From the NCBI RefSeq assembly GCF_023073415.1, contig NZ_JADPJL010000035.1, positions 62,001 to 126,000 on the forward strand: DNA of 64,000 nt. Reading direction: 5' to 3'. A program made the position numbers and the translations under genes. Positions 41,946 through 50,714 of the stretch are shown here, piece after piece. Numbering within the stretch: the stretch's first letter is position 1; the number at the start of each line of letters is the position of its first letter. Source of the DNA: Bradyrhizobium sp. 190 (GTDB lineage Bacteria; Pseudomonadota; Alphaproteobacteria; Rhizobiales; Xanthobacteraceae). The notes under the pieces are model-generated. The model was not told where the DNA came from. It worked only from the letters and a program-made list of their open reading frames with translations, and did no database searches.

Positions 41946-41972
41946 TCACGCGCCGATGTTCGAGGCTGCTCG

Positions 41973-43232
41973 ATGAAGTTTGCTGAATTCAAGAAGGCTG
42001 GCCACTGGCCCACGCTGCTCGCCGCCTTCCTCTATTTCGACATAAGCTTCATGGCTTGGGTCGCGCTCGGTCCGTTGATCGTCTACATTGCGCAAGACAT
42101 GAACCTTGCCGTCGACGAGAAGTTCACGCTCGTCGCCATCCCGGTGCTGGCCGGCGCGCTACTGCGGGTTCCGATGGGCATCCTCGCCGACATCATCGGC
42201 GCCAAGCGGACCGGAATCATCGCGCAAGTCGTCGTCATCATTGCAACGGCCTGGGTTTGGCACTTCGGCCTCAACAGCAAGCTTGCGATCGAGGTCTTCG
42301 GTCTCGCGCTCGGCATCGGCGGCGCGTCGTTCGCAGTGGCGCTGCCGCAGGCAAGCCGTTGGTATCCGCCGCAATATCAGGGCGTAGTGATGGGGATCGC
42401 CGGCGCCGGCAATATGGGTGTCGTGCTCGATACGCTGTTCGCGCCGACGATCGCCGAGCATTGGGGCTGGCAGGCCGTGTTCGGCGTGCTGCTCGTTCCG
42501 ATGCTGTTGATCCTCGCCTACTACGTCTTCGCCGCCAAGGATGCGCCCGGAGATCGGAAACCGATTTCGCTGAAGGCTTATGGCACCTTGCTGCGCGATC
42601 CCGACAGTCGCTGGTTCATGTTCTTCTACTTCATTACCTTCGGCGGTTTTGTCGGGCTGGCCAACGCGTTGCCGCTGTATTTCACCGTGCAGTATCATGT
42701 GTCCGGCGTCGCGGCGGGCCTGCTGGTGGGCTTGATTGTCGCTTTCGGCTCAGGCTTCCGGCCGGTCGGCGGCATGATCGCCGATCGCATCGGCGGCATC
42801 CGTTCATTGTCGATATTGTTTGGGGTCGTCGTGGCGGCGTACCTCGTCATCGCCTTCATGCCGGAAGGGCCGGCCGCATCGACGCCTGGGGGTTGGTCGC
42901 TCACCCAGCTGCCGCGCATTGCGTGGGTATCAGTGTTGCTGTTCTCGATCGGCGTGCTCGCGCTCGGCATGGGCAATGGCGCGGTGTTCCAGCTCATTCC
43001 GCTCCGCTTCCGTCACGAGATCGGTATGATGACGGGCATGGTCGGCTGCGCCGGCGGCATCGGCGGTTTCTTCCTTGCCAAGGCGCTCGGCGTCGCCAAG
43101 GGAATGACCGGCGGATTCGGCCCCGGCTTCCTGTTTTTCGGCTTGCTGGCGTTGCTTGGTTTCCTGGGACTTGCCATGGTCAAAGTCCGCTGGCGCACCA
43201 CATGGGGCGCCGCATCGGGAGCGCGGGTCTGA
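41973..43232 (+). CDS. narK: Nitrate/nitrite transporter, NarK type (MFS)
   Basis: The start is the ATG at 41973 (MKFAEFKKAGHWPTLLAAFL). The 419-residue protein has about twelve helices and the nitrate-porter signatures: LRVPMGILADIIGAKR, GNMGVVLDTLFAPTIAEHW, and GMGNGAVFQLIPLRF, the glycine-rich nitrate signature helices. It brings nitrate in, or exchanges nitrate and nitrite, for the divergent NasA/NirBD enzymes. The phosphatase-kinase fusion gene follows by 31 bases and is probably co-transcribed. Confidence 0.93.
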   Translation: MKFAEFKKAGHWPTLLAAFLYFDISFMAWVALGPLIVYIAQDMNLAVDEKFTLVAIPVLAGALLRVPMGILADIIGAKRTGIIAQVVVIIATAWVWHFGLNSKLAIEVFGLALGIGGASFAVALPQASRWYPPQYQGVVMGIAGAGNMGVVLDTLFAPTIAEHWGWQAVFGVLLVPMLLILAYYVFAAKDAPGDRKPISLKAYGTLLRDPDSRWFMFFYFITFGGFVGLANALPLYFTVQYHVSGVAAGLLVGLIVAFGSGFRPVGGMIADRIGGIRSLSILFGVVVAAYLVIAFMPEGPAASTPGGWSLTQLPRIAWVSVLLFSIGVLALGMGNGAVFQLIPLRFRHEIGMMTGMVGCAGGIGGFFLAKALGVAKGMTGGFGPGFLFFGLLALLGFLGLAMVKVRWRTTWGAASGARV

Positions 43233-43263
43233 CGACGCGCTGCTAACTTGACAGGCCGCGCGG

Positions 43264-44976
43264 GTGACGATCGGTTCGCAACGAAATCTCGGAGTTCGCG
43301 TCGGCTTCGTCAGCGAGACCGGCAAGCGCTCCGCCAATGAGGATTACGTCGCGACCTGCCTCGGCCGGTCCGGTGTGAGCAACCGCGACATCGTCGCTGC
43401 TGTCGCCGACGGCGTCGGCGGACACAAGGGCGGGCGCGAAGCCGCCGAGCTCGCGGTTCGATGCTTCATCGACGCCTATTATTCCCTCCCGGAAACGCTC
43501 GGCGTGCGCCGCCGGGCCTCGCGTTCGCTGGAAGCCGCCAACAGCTGGATCTACACGCAAGGCCGCACCGATCCTCTACTCAGCGGCATGAGCTGCGCCT
43601 TCTCCTCGATCATCCTGTCGCGGCGGCAGTGCCACATCATTCACATCGGCGACACCCGCGCCTATCGCCTGAGCGAGGGACGCCTGGAGCGGCTGACCAC
43701 GGACCACATCGCCGGACGCGGCGATCTCGCGCATCTGCTCAACCGCGCCATCGGCTTCGAGGACTTCGCCCGCTTCGATTACGCCACCGTCGGACTGCGC
43801 CAGCACGACAGGATCCTGATCTGCAGCGACGGTGTTCATGGCGTGCTGGCCGATCATCGGCTGCAGGTGCTGTTGAGCGAGCGCACCTCGCCGGAAGAAT
43901 CCGCGCGCGCACTGGTTGACGCGGCGCTGGATGCCGGCTCCAGCGACAACATGACCGCCCTGGTGCTCGACGTCGTCGACCTGCCGCCCGCCGACCGCGA
44001 CGAACTCACCCATTCGATCGCTACGCTTCCGATTTTGGACCTGCCTGAAACCGGCGACGCCATCGACGATTTCACGCTCGGCGAAATATTGTCGGATGGT
44101 CGCTACAGCCGGCTGTTCAAGGCGATCGACAAGCGGCAGGGCCGCGAACTCGTGCTGAAGTTTCCGCATCCGCGCGTGGCCAGCGAGGGCTCCTATCGCC
44201 TCGCCTTCGTCCGCGAGGCGTGGGTCGCGGCGCGCGTGCGAAGCCTGTGGATCGGAGAAATCGTCGAACTGCCTGCCGAACGGCAGACCCGTCTCTATTC
44301 GGTGATGCCGCTTTACGAAGGCGAGACGCTGGAACAGCGGCTCAATCGTTCGCCGCAGCTTTCGCTAAGCGAAGGCATCGGGATCGCGACCAAGCTGGCG
44401 CGCGCGGTCGCCACTCTGCACCGTGCCGGCATCATCCATCGCGACATCAAGCCCGACAACGTGATCCTGCTGAAGACCGGCGGATTGCGCCTGGTCGACC
44501 TCGGCGTCGCGCGCGTGCCGCTGCTCGAGGACTTTCCGGCTGAGGATATTCCGGGTACGGCGAGCTATATGGCGCCGGAGCTGTTCGGCGGGCGGCCCGG
44601 CGACGAGTTTTCGGATCTTTATGCGCTCGGCGTCACCGTGTACCGGATGTTCACCGCCGCCTACCCTTATGGAGAGATCGAGCCGTTCTCGCGGCCCCGC
44701 TTCGGCAAGCCCGCTTCCCTCTCCCGCTATCGCCCCGATCTGCCAGCCTGGCTGGACGCGGTGGTCGGCAAGGCGCTCAACGTCGATCCGGCCCAACGCT
44801 ACGGCGATGTCATCGAATTCTCGCACGAACTAGAGAACGGCGCGATGTGGGCGAAGCCCGCCGCCGCGTCACGGCGTTCACTCTACGACCGCGATCCGCT
44901 CGTTTTCTGGAAGAGCCTGTCCGCAGGCCTGATCGTGCTCGTCATCCTGCTTCTGGCATGGTCGGTACATCATTAG
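43264..44976 (+). CDS. Bifunctional PP2C phosphatase / Ser-Thr protein kinase, membrane-anchored
   Basis: One 570-residue chain joins two opposing enzymes. Residues ~10-240 are a PP2C phosphatase: SANEDYVA, VAAVADGVGGHKGG, IHIGDTRAYRL, DRILICSDGVHGV and GSSDNMTALVL give the metal-binding Asp set. Residues ~265-530 are a protein kinase: GEILSDGRYSRLFKA loop, LVLKFPHP with the ATP Lys, catalytic HRDIKPDNVIL, PGTASYMAPEL and YALGVTVYRMF. The usual DFG reads DLG in LVDLGVAR. One helix at the very end (SLSAGLIVLVILLLAW) anchors it to the membrane. It starts with GTG at 43264. Homologous fusions are known beside nitrate transporter genes, so it may tune NarK or nitrate assimilation by phosphorylation. 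Confidence 0.92.
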   Translation: MTIGSQRNLGVRVGFVSETGKRSANEDYVATCLGRSGVSNRDIVAAVADGVGGHKGGREAAELAVRCFIDAYYSLPETLGVRRRASRSLEAANSWIYTQGRTDPLLSGMSCAFSSIILSRRQCHIIHIGDTRAYRLSEGRLERLTTDHIAGRGDLAHLLNRAIGFEDFARFDYATVGLRQHDRILICSDGVHGVLADHRLQVLLSERTSPEESARALVDAALDAGSSDNMTALVLDVVDLPPADRDELTHSIATLPILDLPETGDAIDDFTLGEILSDGRYSRLFKAIDKRQGRELVLKFPHPRVASEGSYRLAFVREAWVAARVRSLWIGEIVELPAERQTRLYSVMPLYEGETLEQRLNRSPQLSLSEGIGIATKLARAVATLHRAGIIHRDIKPDNVILLKTGGLRLVDLGVARVPLLEDFPAEDIPGTASYMAPELFGGRPGDEFSDLYALGVTVYRMFTAAYPYGEIEPFSRPRFGKPASLSRYRPDLPAWLDAVVGKALNVDPAQRYGDVIEFSHELENGAMWAKPAAASRRSLYDRDPLVFWKSLSAGLIVLVILLLAWSVHH

Positions 44977-45004
44977 CCCGACGCTCCGGTGGAGCGTCGG
45001 GCTA
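44974..45004. terminator. Two-way terminator hairpin between the kinase fusion and the aldehyde dehydrogenase
   Basis: A perfect 14-bp stem (TAGCCCGACGCTCC and its complement, loop GGT) begins at the stop codon of the kinase fusion gene. Convergent genes lie on both sides. Confidence 0.75.
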
Positions 45005-45047
45005 TGTCACGTCAGCGAAGCAAACCGCGTTGGCTTCGCGATCTGGC

Positions 45048-46484
45048 TCACACCCCGGTCTGGGTGATGAACTTGGTGTTGAAATACCCGTCCATCGCCT
45101 CGGTGCCGCCCTCCGAGCCGTAGCCGGAATCCTTGACGCCGCCGAACGGCACTTCAGGCAGCGCGAGGCCAAAGCTGTTGATCGAGACCATGCCGGCTTC
45201 GATGGCGGCGCCGATCGCGGTTGCCGTCTTGGTCGAACTGGTGAAGGCGTAGGACGCTAGGCCAAACGGCAAGCGGTTGGCTTCCTCGGCCACCTCGTCG
45301 AAGGTCGAGAAGCGGGAGATCAGCGCCAACGGCCCGAACGGCTCCTCGTTCATGGCACGCGCATCTTTCGGCACATCGCTGACCACGGTCGGCTCGTAGA
45401 AGTATCCCTTGTTCCCAACGCGGTGGCCGCCAGTCTCGAGCTTGGCGCCCTTGCCCACGGCATCCTGCACCATGCCCTCGATGGCGGTGACGCGGCGCGG
45501 ATTGGCGAGCGATCCCATCTTCGAATCCGGATCGAGGCCGTTGCCGACTTTCATCGACTTGGCGCCTTCGACGAACTTGTCGACGAACTCGCGGAACACG
45601 TCGTCCTGCACCAGCATGCGGGTCGGCGAGATGCAGACCTGGCCGGCATTGCGGTACTTCGCCGCCGCCAGAATCTTCGCCGCGGAGGATACATCGGCAT
45701 CCTTGAACACGATGGCCGGCGCGTGGCCGCCCAGCTCCATGGTGGCACGCTTCATGTGCAGGCCCGCCAGTGCGGAGAGCTGCTTGCCCACGACGGTCGA
45801 TCCGGTGAAGGAGATCTTGCGGATCACCGGATGCGGAATGAGATATTCCGAAATCTCCGACGGCACGCCATAGACCAGGTTGATGACGCCGTCGGGCACG
45901 CCAGCGTCGACGAACGCCTTGATTAGTTGCGCAGGCGACGCCGGCGTTTCCTCCGGCGCCTTGACGATGATCGAGCAGCCGGCCGCAAGGCCCGCGGAGA
46001 GCTTGCGCACGACCTGGTTGATCGGGAAATTCCACGGCGTAAAAGCCGCGACCGGGCCGACCGGCTCCTTGACCGCGATCTGGTAGATGCCCGGTCCGCG
46101 GGCCGGGATCACCCTGCCATAGGCGCGCTTGGCTTCCTCGGCGAACCACTCGATGACGTCGGCGGCGGCCATGGCTTCCATCTTGGCTTCGGCCAGCGTC
46201 TTGCCCTGCTCCATCGTCATCAGCGGCGCGATCTCGTCATTGCGCTCGCGCATGATTTGGGCCGCCTTGCGCATGATCCTGCAGCGCTCGAACGGCGCCA
46301 CCGCCCGCCAGACCTTGAAACCCCTGGCGGCTGCTTCCAGCGCCTCGTCGAGATCGGCACGGTCGGCATGCGCGACGGTGCCGATGGTCTCCTCCGTCGC
46401 CGGATTGAGCACGGCGATGGTCCTGCCCGATTGGCTCGGCCGCCATTTGCCGTTGATGAACAGTTGGGTATTGGAATATGCCAC
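45048..46484 (-). CDS. gabD: NAD(P)-dependent succinate-semialdehyde dehydrogenase-type aldehyde dehydrogenase
   Basis: This 478-residue aldehyde dehydrogenase is of the GabD class: LFINGKWRPSQSGRTI, FTPWNFPINQVVRKL, the general-base Glu in MELGGHAPAIVF, the nucleophile Cys in NAGQVCISPTR, and EEPFGPLALI. It oxidises succinate semialdehyde or a close relative to the acid; the exact aldehyde is not proved by sequence. There is no GABA transaminase gene beside it. The SDR gene 190 bp upstream is divergent. Confidence 0.85.
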   Translation of the reverse strand: MAYSNTQLFINGKWRPSQSGRTIAVLNPATEETIGTVAHADRADLDEALEAAARGFKVWRAVAPFERCRIMRKAAQIMRERNDEIAPLMTMEQGKTLAEAKMEAMAAADVIEWFAEEAKRAYGRVIPARGPGIYQIAVKEPVGPVAAFTPWNFPINQVVRKLSAGLAAGCSIIVKAPEETPASPAQLIKAFVDAGVPDGVINLVYGVPSEISEYLIPHPVIRKISFTGSTVVGKQLSALAGLHMKRATMELGGHAPAIVFKDADVSSAAKILAAAKYRNAGQVCISPTRMLVQDDVFREFVDKFVEGAKSMKVGNGLDPDSKMGSLANPRRVTAIEGMVQDAVGKGAKLETGGHRVGNKGYFYEPTVVSDVPKDARAMNEEPFGPLALISRFSTFDEVAEEANRLPFGLASYAFTSSTKTATAIGAAIEAGMVSINSFGLALPEVPFGGVKDSGYGSEGGTEAMDGYFNTKFITQTGV

Positions 46485-46677
46485 GAGACTTGCTCCCTCT
46501 TTTATTGTCGCCGGACGGCGAATGGGCCGGCTGAAGATCCGGCGCCTTTATGATCGAAGCCCGGCCGGATTGCAAAGCCGATTCAAATGGGTACGGCCCT
46601 GCGACCGGCGCAGAGCGCGTCCGCTTGCGAAGCGCCTCGATCTCGCCGCAGACTGATCTTTCACATCAGGAGACGAC

Positions 46678-47505
46678 ATGATGGCACCACACGACGCCGC
46701 GCAGGCGCTGAAGGGCAAGGTTGCGCTGGTCACCGGCGCAGGCCGCGGGCTTGGCCGGGCGTTCGCCGAACGGCTCGCGAGCCTGGGCGCCGATGTCGCC
46801 ATCCATGGTATGCGCGAGCATGGCCCGGCGGAATATGGCGAGGGATCGACGCTGACGGCGGTCGCCGCCGACGTTGCAGCGGCGCATGGCGTCCGCACCA
46901 TCCGCGTGCTCGGCGATCTCACGCAAGGTGGCGACATTGCGCGGGTGATCGAGACCACGACGAACGAATTGGGGCCGATCGACATTCTCGTCCACAATGC
47001 CGGCGGCGACATCGCCGCCGAGGGTGGCAAGCCGGATCCGAACGACGCGGTCGGTATCCGCGAGGAGGACGTGCGCGCGGTGCTCGACCGCAACCTGCTC
47101 TCAACCATCCTGACCTGCCAGGCGGTCGCGAAGGAAATGATGCCGCGGCGCCAGGGCCGCATCGTCACCATCGGTTCGGTCGCGGCCTTCAAGGGCCGCA
47201 CCAACGGCTCGATCTATGCGGTCGCGAAAGCAGGCATGACGCATTACACGCGCTGCCTCGCCGACCAGCTTCGATCCTACGACATCACCGTGAACTGCAT
47301 CGCGCCCGGCGACACCCGCACCGGCCGCTTCATGGGAACGCGTGCCGTGGATCAGGAGAGGTTGGTCGAAACCGGAACGCTGGACCGCATCGCGACGGTG
47401 GACGAAGTCGCACGGGTGGTCGAAGTGTTTGCAGGACCGCTGGGGGCATTTGTGTCCGGCCAAGTGCTGCGTGTGGATGGCGGAGGACAGTGTTGGGCGG
47501 CGTGA
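46678..47505 (+). CDS. Short-chain dehydrogenase/reductase (SDR)
   Basis: This 275-residue SDR has the cofactor loop VTGAGRGLGRAFAERLASL, the NNAG-equivalent VHNAGGDIA, the active-site Ser in VTIGSVAAFKG and the Tyr/Lys pair in SIYAVAKAGMT. Substrate and cofactor choice are open; an Arg/Lys signature for NADP is not evident after the second strand (IHGMREHG). A GGAG ribosome site is near 46671. It faces away from the succinate-semialdehyde dehydrogenase gene and does not form a clear operon with the kelch gene 147 bp downstream. Confidence 0.9.
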   Translation: MMAPHDAAQALKGKVALVTGAGRGLGRAFAERLASLGADVAIHGMREHGPAEYGEGSTLTAVAADVAAAHGVRTIRVLGDLTQGGDIARVIETTTNELGPIDILVHNAGGDIAAEGGKPDPNDAVGIREEDVRAVLDRNLLSTILTCQAVAKEMMPRRQGRIVTIGSVAAFKGRTNGSIYAVAKAGMTHYTRCLADQLRSYDITVNCIAPGDTRTGRFMGTRAVDQERLVETGTLDRIATVDEVARVVEVFAGPLGAFVSGQVLRVDGGGQCWAA

Positions 47506-47651
47506 GGGCACTGTGACCATGTCTCCCGCTTGCCGCCACCGCGAGTACACAGCAGTAGCTAATGGATGCCACTCTTGTGAGACCGGTCGTCTTGTGCCGC
47601 TACGGGAGCTCAAATAGGCTCAAAGGAAATTCCAGAGAACGGGAGATCAGC

Positions 47652-48713
47652 ATGGGCCTTGACCGTCGCCTTGTGCTCGCCGGCGGACTCAGCGCCATCG
47701 CTTCGGCGACATGGGCTCAACACGAACATCATGCTGGCCAGTTCGAGCGGCTCAATCAACCGGGCCGCATCGACCTGCCCGACCTGCACCGGCAACATGC
47801 AGTGGTGGATAGTCCTGCCCCTCCAGCCGCAGCAAAGGGACAATGGCGGTCAAGAGCACCTCTGCCGATCCCGCGCACGGAGATGGCTTGGGCGACGGAG
47901 TATCGAGGCCGCGTCCATCTGGTCGGCGGCTATGCCGAGCAACGGGTCGATCGGCCCTATCATCACGCCTATGATCCGACCGCAGACAAGTGGGAGACGC
48001 TTCCCGAACTCCCGCGCGGGGCCAATCATGTCGGTGTGGCGACGCTGGGCGATCGGCTCTACGCGTTCGGTGGCTTCACAGAGCAGAACCGCACGCCGCA
48101 CGATGGAGTCTTCGCGTTTGACGGTGCGCGTTGGCATTCCCTGCGGCGCTTGCCGGAAGCCTGCGGCGCCATCGCCTGTGTGACCTTGGGCGATGCCATT
48201 CACCTCGTCGGTGGAGCCATCGGCTCTGACAACCGCCGTTCCGTTGATTGGCACCTCGTCTATAACCCTCGCGAGGACCGCTACAGCCGTCGTCAGGCAA
48301 TGCCACTTGGGCGCGACCACACAGGAGCGGTCGCTGTTAACGGCGTTATTCACCTGATCGGCGGCCGGGTAGACACCTTCCACACCAACTCGAACTTGCA
48401 TCACTCCTACGATCCAAAGACCGATGAATGGAGCTTTCGCGCTCCCATACCGACTGCCCGGTCGGGACATGGCACCGTTTGGCTTCGCAACCGGATCTTC
48501 TGCATGGGTGGCGAAGGCACCAACCGCGTCTACGGCCAGAACGAGGCCTATGACCCCTTAACAGATCGATGGGAGAGCTACGCGCCGATGCTCACACCCC
48601 GGCACGGCATGGGCGCGGTCGTGATCGGCGACGCGATCTATGTGTCCGGAGGCGGTCCCCAGATGGGCGGAGGCGTGAAGAGCGCGATCAATGAAGAATT
48701 CAGGATAGGCTAG
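47652..48713 (+). CDS. Exported kelch-repeat beta-propeller protein
   Basis: The start is the ATG at 47652 with GGGAGA upstream. A signal segment (RRLVLAGGLSAIASATWA) is followed by a short linker and about six kelch blades of ~48 residues, each with a GG and a later YDP...W: HLVGGYAEQ/YDPTADKWETL, YAFGGFTEQ, HLVGGAIGS/YNPREDRYS, HLIGGRVD/YDPKTDEWSF, FCMGGEGTN/YDPLTDRWESY and YVSGGGPQ. Kelch propellers bind ligands or, as in sialate mutarotases and galactose-oxidase-like enzymes, act on sugars; nothing here tells which. It stands alone in a decayed stretch. Confidence 0.85.
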   Translation: MGLDRRLVLAGGLSAIASATWAQHEHHAGQFERLNQPGRIDLPDLHRQHAVVDSPAPPAAAKGQWRSRAPLPIPRTEMAWATEYRGRVHLVGGYAEQRVDRPYHHAYDPTADKWETLPELPRGANHVGVATLGDRLYAFGGFTEQNRTPHDGVFAFDGARWHSLRRLPEACGAIACVTLGDAIHLVGGAIGSDNRRSVDWHLVYNPREDRYSRRQAMPLGRDHTGAVAVNGVIHLIGGRVDTFHTNSNLHHSYDPKTDEWSFRAPIPTARSGHGTVWLRNRIFCMGGEGTNRVYGQNEAYDPLTDRWESYAPMLTPRHGMGAVVIGDAIYVSGGGPQMGGGVKSAINEEFRIG

Positions 48714-48920
48714 GTATCGAGGTTGAGTCGCCGCGAGTGACGGCATCATCTGAAAACCCAACAAACGATCCCGCGTCGCGACGATGCGTGGCCATCTGGC
48801 CAATAACATCATTGCCGACATTGCCAGGCAAAAGAAGTCCGCTCGAAAAAAGAAGCCCTGACCGGGCGCTGCTTGCGCGCAACGACAATGTCGACGCCGT
48901 CAGCGGTCTGCACCTTGGCC

Positions 48921-49237
48921 GCAGGTGTTGAAATGATGCCCATCCGGCGCCAGTTCGGCGTAGCCAAAATTCATTGCGATCCGGTGGCTCGCTCGAACAA
49001 CGGCCTTGCCATCATATTCGGCATCTCGCGTTCGAACCACGTGTCGACATCGGCCTGGTTCTCCATGTCCCAGCGCGGAAAGAACCTGGCGAGGGGCAGC
49101 TCCGGATAGACGATCAGATCAGCGCCCCTCGCCGTGGCTTCATCCATCAGCGCGATCATGCGCTTGACGACAGCTTCGCGGCTATCGGCTTTCTAAATCA
49201 AGCCCAATTGCGCGGCGCCAGCGTTGATGACGCGCAT
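48921..49237 (-). pseudogene. Decayed N-carbamoyl-D-amino-acid hydrolase (nitrilase superfamily)
   Basis: Read on the minus strand from the ATG at 49235-49237: MRVINAGAAQLGLI, then an in-frame TAG where relatives have Gln, then KADSREAVVKRMIALMDEA, ADLIVYPELPLARFFPRW (with the catalytic-type Glu) and WFEREMPN to a TGA at 48971. In another frame GYAELAPDGHHFNTC continues the family down to 48921, so part of the chain between RPLFERA and GYAEL is lost and the reading frame changes. The remaining two thirds, with the catalytic Lys and Cys, are absent. The enzyme hydrolyses N-carbamoyl D-amino acids from hydantoins. The 207 bp between it and the kelch gene hold nothing recognised. Confidence 0.75.
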
Positions 49238-49449
49238 GGATAACTTTCTGGATATTAACCAGCAGCGCCCCTCTGCGCTGAAAGGGTTAACAGCCGAGCA
49301 GCTTGGCGGCGCGGGCGTTCAAATCGGCGTTGTACCCGCTCGAAATCTGATTATACTACTGTCTCAGCCGCAACCGCTGCTGAGATTTAATTATTGGTGA
49401 CCGGGCCCGTCTATCTAGGCGGGCCGTCGCCGTTTCAGGGTTCGTGGCG
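49238..49449. promoter_or_regulatory. Leader/upstream region of the URC cassette with two hairpins
   Basis: No gene is seen. A 6-bp stem CTCAGC/GCTGAG (49363-49384) is followed by ATTTAATTATT, like a terminator. A longer hairpin (49396-49401 with 49426-49431, then 49404-49409 with 49420-49425, two-base bulge) ends 18 bases before the URC1 start, close enough to affect translation or act in attenuation. Confidence 0.45.
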
Positions 49450-50700
49450 ATGACTCGCTCCAATCGGATTGATCATATTCGCATTACGTCGCACCCGGCA
49501 CCGGGTGCCAAACTCAAATTCCCGATCGCCTGGGGTGCACCCAGCGCGCGCGAACGCGGACCTGTGATCGGCACGGTGTCGCGCCCGCAGGACCGCAACG
49601 TCATCGGTACGCATGGCGGCTCCTATTCGGTATATCGCGCGCTCGCCGTCTCGTCCGGCGCTCTCGACCCGATCCGACGTCCGGATCTCACCAATACCCA
49701 CCCTGCTGAAGCGATCGGGCCGTTTCCGCAATGGACCGAGCCACAGCGAATCGTCTCGCTCGACCCATGGGGACATCTCGCCGCGGAAAACTTCGCGAGC
49801 GAGATCGCCGAGGGCATCGACATCCGTCCGAGCATTGCCATCACACGCGCCCGCCTCGATCTACCCGAACTGCAGGCAGCGATCGAAGCCGGACGGCTCA
49901 AGCAGGATGGCGAGGTCGTGCACAAGAATGGCAGCGTCTCCGTGGTCAAGATTGCGATCGACCCGGTCTGGTACCTGCCTGGCCTGGCGGAGCGCTTCGC
50001 CACCACCGAGAAAAACCTGCGCCGGCAACTGTTCGAGCAAACCGCAGGCATGTTTCCGGAACTGGTGACACGGCCCGATCTGCATGTCTTTCTGCCGCCG
50101 ATCGGCGGCACGACGGCCTATCTGTTCGGCGACGTCAGCAAACTGCCGGACCACTCCACCAAGGTAACCTGCCGCGTGCATGACGAATGCAACGGCTCCG
50201 ACGTGTTTGGTTCCGATATCTGCACCTGCCGTCCTTACCTGATTCACGGCATCGAAGAATGCGCGCGCGCAGGCCAAAGCGGCGGGCTCGGCATCATCAT
50301 CTACAATCGCAAGGAAGGCCGCGCGCTCGGCGAAGTGACAAAATTTCTCGTCTATAACGCCCGCAAGCGTCAGGAAGGCGGCGATGCGGCTGCCCAGTAT
50401 TTCGAGCGCACCGAATGCGTCGCCGGCGTGCAGGACGCCCGATTCCAACAACTGATGCCGGACGTGGTGCATTGGCTCGGCCTGAAGCGTATCGACCGCT
50501 TCGTGTCCATGAGCGACATGAAGCACGATGCACTGACCGGTCAAGGCATCGAAATCGTCGAGCGCATACCGATTCCCGATGATCTCGTGCCGGCTGACGC
50601 GCATGTGGAAATCGCGGCGAAGAAAGCGGCCGGCTACTACACGCCCGAGCCGCTGCAAGAGCTGGATAACCCGGTCGGCCGTCCGCTCGAAAAATATTGA
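49450..50700 (+). CDS. GTP cyclohydrolase II-like protein of uracil catabolism (URC1 type)
   Basis: The ATG at 49450 has CAGGG nine bases upstream; a GTG at 49444 is possible. The C-terminal half of this 416-residue protein is a RibA-like fold: the zinc motif CNGSDVFGSDICTCRPYL (Cys spacing as in GTP cyclohydrolase II), then GLGIIIYNRKEGRALGE and the His in SMSDMKHDALTGQG. The N-terminal half (GPVIGTVSRPQDRNVIGTHG onward) is absent from riboflavin RibA and typical of URC1. In the yeast URC pathway URC1 is essential for using uracil as nitrogen source. The next two genes are URC4 and uracil phosphoribosyltransferase, which settles the pathway over riboflavin synthesis. Confidence 0.88.
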   Translation: MTRSNRIDHIRITSHPAPGAKLKFPIAWGAPSARERGPVIGTVSRPQDRNVIGTHGGSYSVYRALAVSSGALDPIRRPDLTNTHPAEAIGPFPQWTEPQRIVSLDPWGHLAAENFASEIAEGIDIRPSIAITRARLDLPELQAAIEAGRLKQDGEVVHKNGSVSVVKIAIDPVWYLPGLAERFATTEKNLRRQLFEQTAGMFPELVTRPDLHVFLPPIGGTTAYLFGDVSKLPDHSTKVTCRVHDECNGSDVFGSDICTCRPYLIHGIEECARAGQSGGLGIIIYNRKEGRALGEVTKFLVYNARKRQEGGDAAAQYFERTECVAGVQDARFQQLMPDVVHWLGLKRIDRFVSMSDMKHDALTGQGIEIVERIPIPDDLVPADAHVEIAAKKAAGYYTPEPLQELDNPVGRPLEKY

Positions 50701-50714
50701 GAGAGGCGGCGGCC

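Noticed and set aside
41515..41949. A 144-codon minus-strand open frame and overlapping plus-strand frames between nirB and narK
   Set aside because: No ribosome site or family resemblance, and they cover the two promoter/leader regions. GC-rich DNA gives many long chance frames.
49450..50700. Riboflavin GTP cyclohydrolase II (ribA)
   Set aside because: The long N-terminal half and the URC4 and upp neighbours fit uracil catabolism better, and no other riboflavin gene is present.
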